DNA of 19,370 nt from Clostridiales bacterium (GTDB lineage: Bacteria; Bacillota; Clostridia; Lachnospirales; Lachnospiraceae), in contig JAHZAR010000049.1 in assembly GCA_019423835.1 (NCBI GenBank), positions 1-19,370 on the forward strand, given 5' to 3'. The translations under genes were made by a program, and so were the position numbers. The notes under the pieces are model-generated. The model was not told the origin of the DNA, made no database searches, and was given only the letters and a program-made list of their open reading frames with translations. Below are positions 15,712-19,370 of this stretch, piece by piece. How positions within the stretch are numbered: the first letter of the stretch is position 1; each line of letters starts with the position of its first letter.

Positions 15712-17385
15712 ATGAGCAGCTTTAAGGATAAGGTAATATATCAGATTTACCCCAAATCCTTCCGGGATACAGATGGGGACGGACTGGGTGATTTAAGGGG
15801 AGTGACAGAGAAACTTGACTATATTCAATTTCTCGGGGCCGATTACATTTGGCTGACACCGTTTTTCATTTCTCCTCAGAATGACAATGGATACGATGTG
15901 GCGGATTATCTGTCTGTGGATCCCAGGTATGGGACCATGGAGGATTTTGAGGAGCTCGCACGGGAGGCGAAAAAGAGAGGGATCGGTCTGATGCTGGACA
16001 TGGTATTCAACCACACCTCCACAGAACATGAGTGGTTTAAAAAGGCTCTGGCAGGAGACCCGGAATATATGGATTACTATATTTTCAGGGATGGACCGGA
16101 ACAGGAACCGCCGACAAACTGGGTGTCCAAATTCGGCGGAAATGCCTGGCAGTATGTACCGGCCCTGAAAAAATGGTATCTTCACCTGTTTGATGTGACG
16201 CAGGCTGATTTGAACTGGGAAAACCCCAAGGTCAGGGAGGAGCTTAAAAAGGTACTCCGCTTCTGGAAGGATAAAGGGGTGGAGGGCTTTCGGTTTGATG
16301 TGGTGAACCTGATCTCAAAACCGGACTGCTTTCAGAACGACGAGGAGGGAGACGGACGCCGCTTTTACACGGATGGGCCGAGAGTTCACCAGTATCTGAA
16401 GGAGCTGGTGCATGATTCCGGCATTGACGGCATGGTTACAGTGGGAGAGATGTCTTCCACTACTCTGGAAAACTGTATCCGCTACTCCAATCCTGAGGAG
16501 CATGAGCTGTCTATGTGCTTTAACTTCCATCATCTGAAGGTGGATTACAGGAATGGAAATAAATGGGAACTGAAGGAGCCGGATCTGCAGGCACTGAAAC
16601 AACTGTTTAAGACCTGGCAGGAGGGGATGGAGAAGCACGGCGGCTGGAATGCTGTTTTCTGGTGCAACCATGATCAGCCCAGAATCGTGTCCAGGTTTGG
16701 AGATGACAGGAAATACTGGAGAGAGTCAGCTAAAATGCTCGGCGCTTTTATCCACCTGCTCAGAGGAACGCCGTATATCTACCAGGGTGAGGAAATTGGC
16801 ATGACAGATCCTCACTACCATGACATCAGCCTCTACCGGGATGTAGAGAGCCTGAATTACTACAGGATCATGCTTTCCGAGGGAAAGACAAGGGAAGAAG
16901 CTCTGAAAATTCTCGAGGCGCGCTCCAGGGACAACAGCCGTACGCCTATGCAGTGGAATGGCGGCAAAAATGCAGGATTTTCTGAAGCAGAGCCATGGAT
17001 TAGCCTGCCGGACAATTACAGAACCATCAATGTGGAGGCTCAGAGGGAGGATGGGACCTCTGTCCTGAGTTTCTACCGCAGGCTGATCCGTCTGAGAAAA
17101 GAGCACAGTGTAATCGCAGAAGGTTCTGTCCGGTTCCTGGAAACGGGAAATGAAAAGGTGATTGGCTACGTCAGGGAGAATTGCGGGGAGAAACTGACAG
17201 TACTCTGCAATTTTTCCGGAATGCAGCAGAAATTCGAGGGTGCACAGCAGGAGTACGGTAAAAAAGCCAGCCTGCTCATCGGAAACTGGGAAGCAGAAAA
17301 CGGACCGGCTGCTGAGACGGACAGGAAAGAGCCGGTACTCCGGCCATTTGAAGTGAGAGTGCTTCTGGAAGAGAAGAAGGCATAA
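15712..17385 (+). CDS. treC: Alpha,alpha-phosphotrehalase (GH13)
   Basis: A 557-residue cytoplasmic glycosidase that splits trehalose-6-phosphate into glucose and glucose-6-phosphate (treC in E. coli, treA in Bacillus). Family GH13 signatures: VIYQIYPKSFRDTDGDG near the start, MLDMVFNHTS (94-103), nucleophile D196 in GFRFDVVNL, acid/base E246 in TVGEMSS and D321 in CNHDQPR. The FYTDGPRVH, VGEMSSTT and RDVESLN segments are those of phosphotrehalases and separate it from oligo-1,6-glucosidases. Start ATG 15712 fits homologue length; an in-frame ATG at 15700 sits right against GAGGAG and is less likely. It follows treP by 25 bases in one operon. No terminator with a T-run follows directly. Confidence 0.93.
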   Translation: MSSFKDKVIYQIYPKSFRDTDGDGLGDLRGVTEKLDYIQFLGADYIWLTPFFISPQNDNGYDVADYLSVDPRYGTMEDFEELAREAKKRGIGLMLDMVFNHTSTEHEWFKKALAGDPEYMDYYIFRDGPEQEPPTNWVSKFGGNAWQYVPALKKWYLHLFDVTQADLNWENPKVREELKKVLRFWKDKGVEGFRFDVVNLISKPDCFQNDEEGDGRRFYTDGPRVHQYLKELVHDSGIDGMVTVGEMSSTTLENCIRYSNPEEHELSMCFNFHHLKVDYRNGNKWELKEPDLQALKQLFKTWQEGMEKHGGWNAVFWCNHDQPRIVSRFGDDRKYWRESAKMLGAFIHLLRGTPYIYQGEEIGMTDPHYHDISLYRDVESLNYYRIMLSEGKTREEALKILEARSRDNSRTPMQWNGGKNAGFSEAEPWISLPDNYRTINVEAQREDGTSVLSFYRRLIRLRKEHSVIAEGSVRFLETGNEKVIGYVRENCGEKLTVLCNFSGMQQKFEGAQQEYGKKASLLIGNWEAENGPAAETDRKEPVLRPFEVRVLLEEKKA

Positions 17386-17748
17386 GCGCACAGGCAGCAG
17401 AAAGGGAACCAGCCGGGAGAAAGAAATCAGGCGAGAGCCAGAAAGAAAGTATGCAGGTGTGAGCAGGAGAGGAGGCCGGATCCGGCATAGAAAATTCAGG
17501 CAGAAAGAAGCCGGAAATAGAAAAAATCAATAAGTAAAATAACGCCTCAGAATAAAAATAATCGTAGCCCAGGCGGGCGGGAGTATCCTTAAAAGCAGCA
17601 GAAAATGCAGAAAATACAAGGAATTGCTCCCGCCCGCCTGGACGTCTGGGAGGAAAAACAGGGGGAGATCTCCCGCAGAAAATGTTCTCGAATCAGAAAA
17701 AAAACCACTGTCCCTCCCCTCCAGCCCCCCTGTACAGCTGAAAGACTT
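17386..17748. other. Gene-free, purine-rich intergenic stretch
   Basis: No open frame with a ribosome site is seen on either strand. It contains a perfect 12-bp palindrome GCCGGATCCGGC at 17475-17486, a second, GGGAGATCTCCC, at about 17662-17673, and the large hairpin described separately. The 17-base stretch at 17501-17517 also occurs before the DUF2798 gene (7637-7653); both are A/G-rich, so this may be chance. Confidence 0.6.
17569..17641. repeat. GC-rich 15-bp inverted repeat with a 43-base loop
   Basis: CCAGGCGGGCGGGAG (17569-17583) pairs perfectly with CTCCCGCCCGCCTGG (17627-17641). Inside, TCCTT (17586-17590) can pair with AAGGA (17618-17622). No T-run follows on the plus side; on the minus side a T-rich stretch begins about 10 bases beyond. 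It may be an RNA hairpin, a weak terminator for treC, or the ends of a small element; no target-site duplication is evident. Confidence 0.75.
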
Positions 17749-17836
17749 ATGGTATAATGACTGCAAAGCGGGCATTATACCTGCGCATGCCGGTTTCAGC
17801 ATTCACTGCTGAAAGCCGGGCGCTGAGTTCCGCCGG
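17749..17836 (+). repeat. Palindromic two-hairpin repeat, copy 2
   Basis: An 88-base unit that starts ATGGTATAATGACTGC. Hairpin 1 pairs GGTATAATG with CATTATACC around a mismatched inner stem and AAA loop (17751-17781). Hairpin 2 is CGG-TTTCAGC/GCTGAAA-GCCG around ATTCACT (about 17791-17818). It ends CGCTGAGTTCCGCCGG. It contains an extended -10 (TGGTATAAT). Copy 3 follows after 21 bases and differs by about six changes including one indel. Confidence 0.9.
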
Positions 17837-17842
17837 AGGCTG

Positions 17843-17861
17843 CCATATCCGGAGGATATGG
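17843..17861. repeat. Short perfect hairpin between repeat copies 2 and 3
   Basis: CCATATCC (17843-17850) pairs with GGATATGG (17854-17861) around GGA. It overlaps the start of copy 3 and its extended -10, so it can form only when copy 3's first hairpin is at least partly open. Confidence 0.65.
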
Positions 17862-17946
17862 TATAATGACTGCAAAGCGGGCATGATACCTGCGCCGAGC
17901 CGGATTCAGCATTCACTGCTGAAAACCGGGCGCTGAGTTCCGCCGG
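17858..17946 (+). repeat. Palindromic two-hairpin repeat, copy 3
   Basis: An 89-base near-copy of 17749-17836, in tandem at a period of 109 bases. Differences include CATGATACC for CATTATACC, GCCGAGCCGGATT for GCATGCCGGTTT, and GAAAACC for GAAAGCC. Its CTGCGCCGAGCCG segment is the one shared with the inverted copy at the window start. Its extended -10 (TGGTATAAT at 17859-17867) is the best promoter-like match ahead of the gene at 18034, although no good -35 is present. Confidence 0.9.
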
Positions 17947-18033
17947 CGACAGATGGAATCTCCGGGACAGAGGAGAGATAAGATAGCTGTGAGAGCAGTC
18001 ATTTCATAAAGATAACAGGGAGGGAAAAACAGC

Positions 18034-19179
18034 ATGATGAAACTGCCGGAAAATTTTGTTACATACGATGAGGCGAGAAAAGCAGGGTTTATAAAGATGA
18101 AGGAGCTGAAGGAGCAGGGGACGAGAGTGGTGGGAATCTTCTGTTCCTTCGTGCCGGTGGAAATTCTGATGGCGGCAGGGGCCGTGAGTGCGTCCCTGTG
18201 CGCTTCCAGTGAGCAGCCGATCACTGCGGCTGAGACGAAGCTGCCCCGCAATCTCTGTCCGCTGATCAAGGCCAGCTACGGCTTTGCTCTGACAGACACC
18301 TGCCCGTACTTTTACTTTGCCGATCTGATTGTCGGTGAGACGACCTGTGACGGAAAGACCAAAATGTTTGAGCTGATGAACGAGCTGAAGGAAACCTATG
18401 TGATGCAGCTTCCGTCGGGGAGAAATGAGAGGGCGCTCAGGGCATGGAAGGAGGAAATCATCGCGCTGAAGGAGAAGCTGGAGGATTTTTATGGAATTGA
18501 GATCACAGAAGAAGATATCCGCCAGGCAATCCGCATGAAAAACAGAGAGCGCCGTTCCATGCTGCGGTTTATGGAGCTCGGAAAGCTGAATCCGGCTCCC
18601 ATCTCCGGCTATGAGATTGGAACCCGGGCTGATTCTCTGGCTTTTAACTTTGATATGGAGGAGAGAATCCGCCTGGTAGATGAGAGAACAGAGGAGGTTC
18701 TCAGAGACTGGGAAGAGAATTACAAGGGCAGGACGTCTGACCGCCCGAGGATTCTTGTGACAGGCTGTCCCAATGCAGGGGTCAGAGATAAGATTATAAA
18801 AGCGGTGGAGGAGATGGGAGCTGATGTGGTCGCCTTTGATTCCTGCAGCGGCACGAGAGAAAAGGTGGAGCTGGTAGACGAAACCCTCCCCGTGTTTGAT
18901 GCTCTGGCAAAGAAGTATCTGAATATTAACTGCTCCGTCATGAGTCCCAACACAAGCCGCATGGGTTATATAAAGGAAATGATCCGCGACTACCAGGCTG
19001 ACGCAGTGATTGAGATCATTCTTCAGTCCTGTCATACTTATAATATCGAGGCGCACTTTGTAAAGAGAGCTGTGGAGGAAGAAAACATCCCTTATCTGAT
19101 GATTGAAACAGATTACTCCCGCTCTGATCAGGGTCAGATTGCCACAAGGCTTGAGGCGCTTCTGGAAACGCTGCGCTGA
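18034..19179 (+). CDS. yjiM: YjiM/HgdB-type double-cubane cluster protein (2-hydroxyacyl-CoA dehydratase family)
   Basis: A 381-residue protein of the BcrC/BadD/HgdB family, closest in pattern to E. coli YjiM and to the double-cubane [8Fe-9S] cluster proteins that perform ATP-driven low-potential reductions. Nine cysteines sit in family-like contexts: C37 (FCSF), C56, C75 (NLCPLIKASYG), C90 (CPYFYF), C105 (GETTCDGKTKM), C245 (TGCP), C271, C300 and C333 (QSCHTYN). The ETDYSRSDQGQ segment near the end is also typical. The reduced substrate is unknown. Such proteins need an activator ATPase of the HgdC/BadF type, often adjacent; none is seen before it, and only 191 bases follow. Start ATG 18034 (or 18037) has GGGAGGG about 9 bases upstream. 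Confidence 0.88.
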   Translation: MMKLPENFVTYDEARKAGFIKMKELKEQGTRVVGIFCSFVPVEILMAAGAVSASLCASSEQPITAAETKLPRNLCPLIKASYGFALTDTCPYFYFADLIVGETTCDGKTKMFELMNELKETYVMQLPSGRNERALRAWKEEIIALKEKLEDFYGIEITEEDIRQAIRMKNRERRSMLRFMELGKLNPAPISGYEIGTRADSLAFNFDMEERIRLVDERTEEVLRDWEENYKGRTSDRPRILVTGCPNAGVRDKIIKAVEEMGADVVAFDSCSGTREKVELVDETLPVFDALAKKYLNINCSVMSPNTSRMGYIKEMIRDYQADAVIEIILQSCHTYNIEAHFVKRAVEEENIPYLMIETDYSRSDQGQIATRLEALLETLR

Positions 19180-19312
19180 GGGAAGCCTTTATCAGTCCGG
19201 AGTACATATTTTCCAGCGCACAAGGCTGTAAGGTTCCTGGACAGCCCCATAGATAAATTCCATAAAAGGTCTGAAGAATACAAAATTTAAATGACAAATC
19301 TGCGCGGAAACC

Positions 19313-19341
19313 TTGAATTTGCAGGGTATCCTGCTTATACT
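19313..19341 (+). promoter_or_regulatory. Promoter pointing out of the window, with a dyad in its spacer
   Basis: TTGAAT (19313-19318) and TATACT (19336-19341) are 17 bases apart, and the spacer holds the perfect dyad GCAGG-GTAT-CCTGC (19321-19334), an operator-like position. The driven gene lies beyond the window. The rest of 19180-19370 shows no gene; GGCTGT/ACAGCC (19224-19246) could form a hairpin without a T-run. Confidence 0.6.
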
Positions 19342-19370
19342 GAGGATGGACTGCAGATGCAGCCGCATAA

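Noticed and set aside
17749..17946. CRISPR array
   Set aside because: Only two long, imperfect tandem units with a short non-spacer-like gap, internal hairpins and no cas genes.
18004..19056. 350-residue minus-strand open frame opposite the double-cubane gene
   Set aside because: Antisense shadow with no recognisable domain or ribosome site; the plus-strand protein matches a known family throughout.

Overview
The window reads as chromosome of a strictly anaerobic, fermentative Firmicute, most likely a clostridium of the Lachnospiraceae type (inference from protein style, strong Shine-Dalgarno sites, sigma-A promoters, [FeFe] hydrogenase, a trehalose PTS with a fused IIA domain, and a YjiM-type double-cubane protein). 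No rRNA, tRNA, CRISPR array, transposase or phage gene was seen. Sixteen... of the recognisable elements are ordinary genes; fourteen protein-coding genes are called here, nearly all complete.

Layout. (1) 1-1414: a palindromic repeat copy, a good promoter, then a flavin-reductase-like flavoprotein and a hemerythrin-like di-iron protein, closed by a 17-bp-stem terminator. (2) 1466-5542, minus strand: a hydrogenase operon whose first gene is an unusual fusion (the C-terminal Fe-S part of NuoF joined to a GltD-like FAD/NAD(P) oxidoreductase), overlapping a classical five-cluster [FeFe] hydrogenase, followed by a small MmcQ/YjbR protein. (3) 5914-7398: a promoter, a long leader with four GAAAC direct repeats, and a pair of overlapping short CHR (chromate-transporter family) genes. 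(4) 7561-8236: a candidate switching RNA structure, a DUF2798-like membrane protein and a long hairpin. (5) 8310-12662: a very good promoter, a Cys-rich MarR regulator and a heterodimeric ABC exporter (one half with a degenerate ATPase site), ending in a 22-bp bidirectional terminator shared with (6) treR, divergent from treP-treC (12707-17385), with two identical 14-nt TreR-operator candidates at the treP promoter. (7) 17386-18033: a 650-base gene-free stretch with a 15-bp GC-rich hairpin and two tandem ~88-bp two-hairpin repeats that share a core with the inverted copy at the window start. (8) 18034-19179: a YjiM/HgdB-type double-cubane cluster protein, then a promoter pointing out of the window.

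How it fits together. Regions 1-2 look like redox housekeeping of an anaerobe: oxygen/NO-handling proteins facing an H2-linked NAD(P)H oxidoreductase. The trehalose block is a self-contained, substrate-induced catabolic operon (uptake and phosphorylation by TreP, hydrolysis of trehalose-6-phosphate by TreC, repression by TreR). The MarR-ABC block looks like an inducible exporter. The points most worth a second look are the NuoF(C-term)-GltD/[FeFe] hydrogenase pair, the two-hairpin repeat family, and the candidate RNA ahead of the DUF2798 gene.
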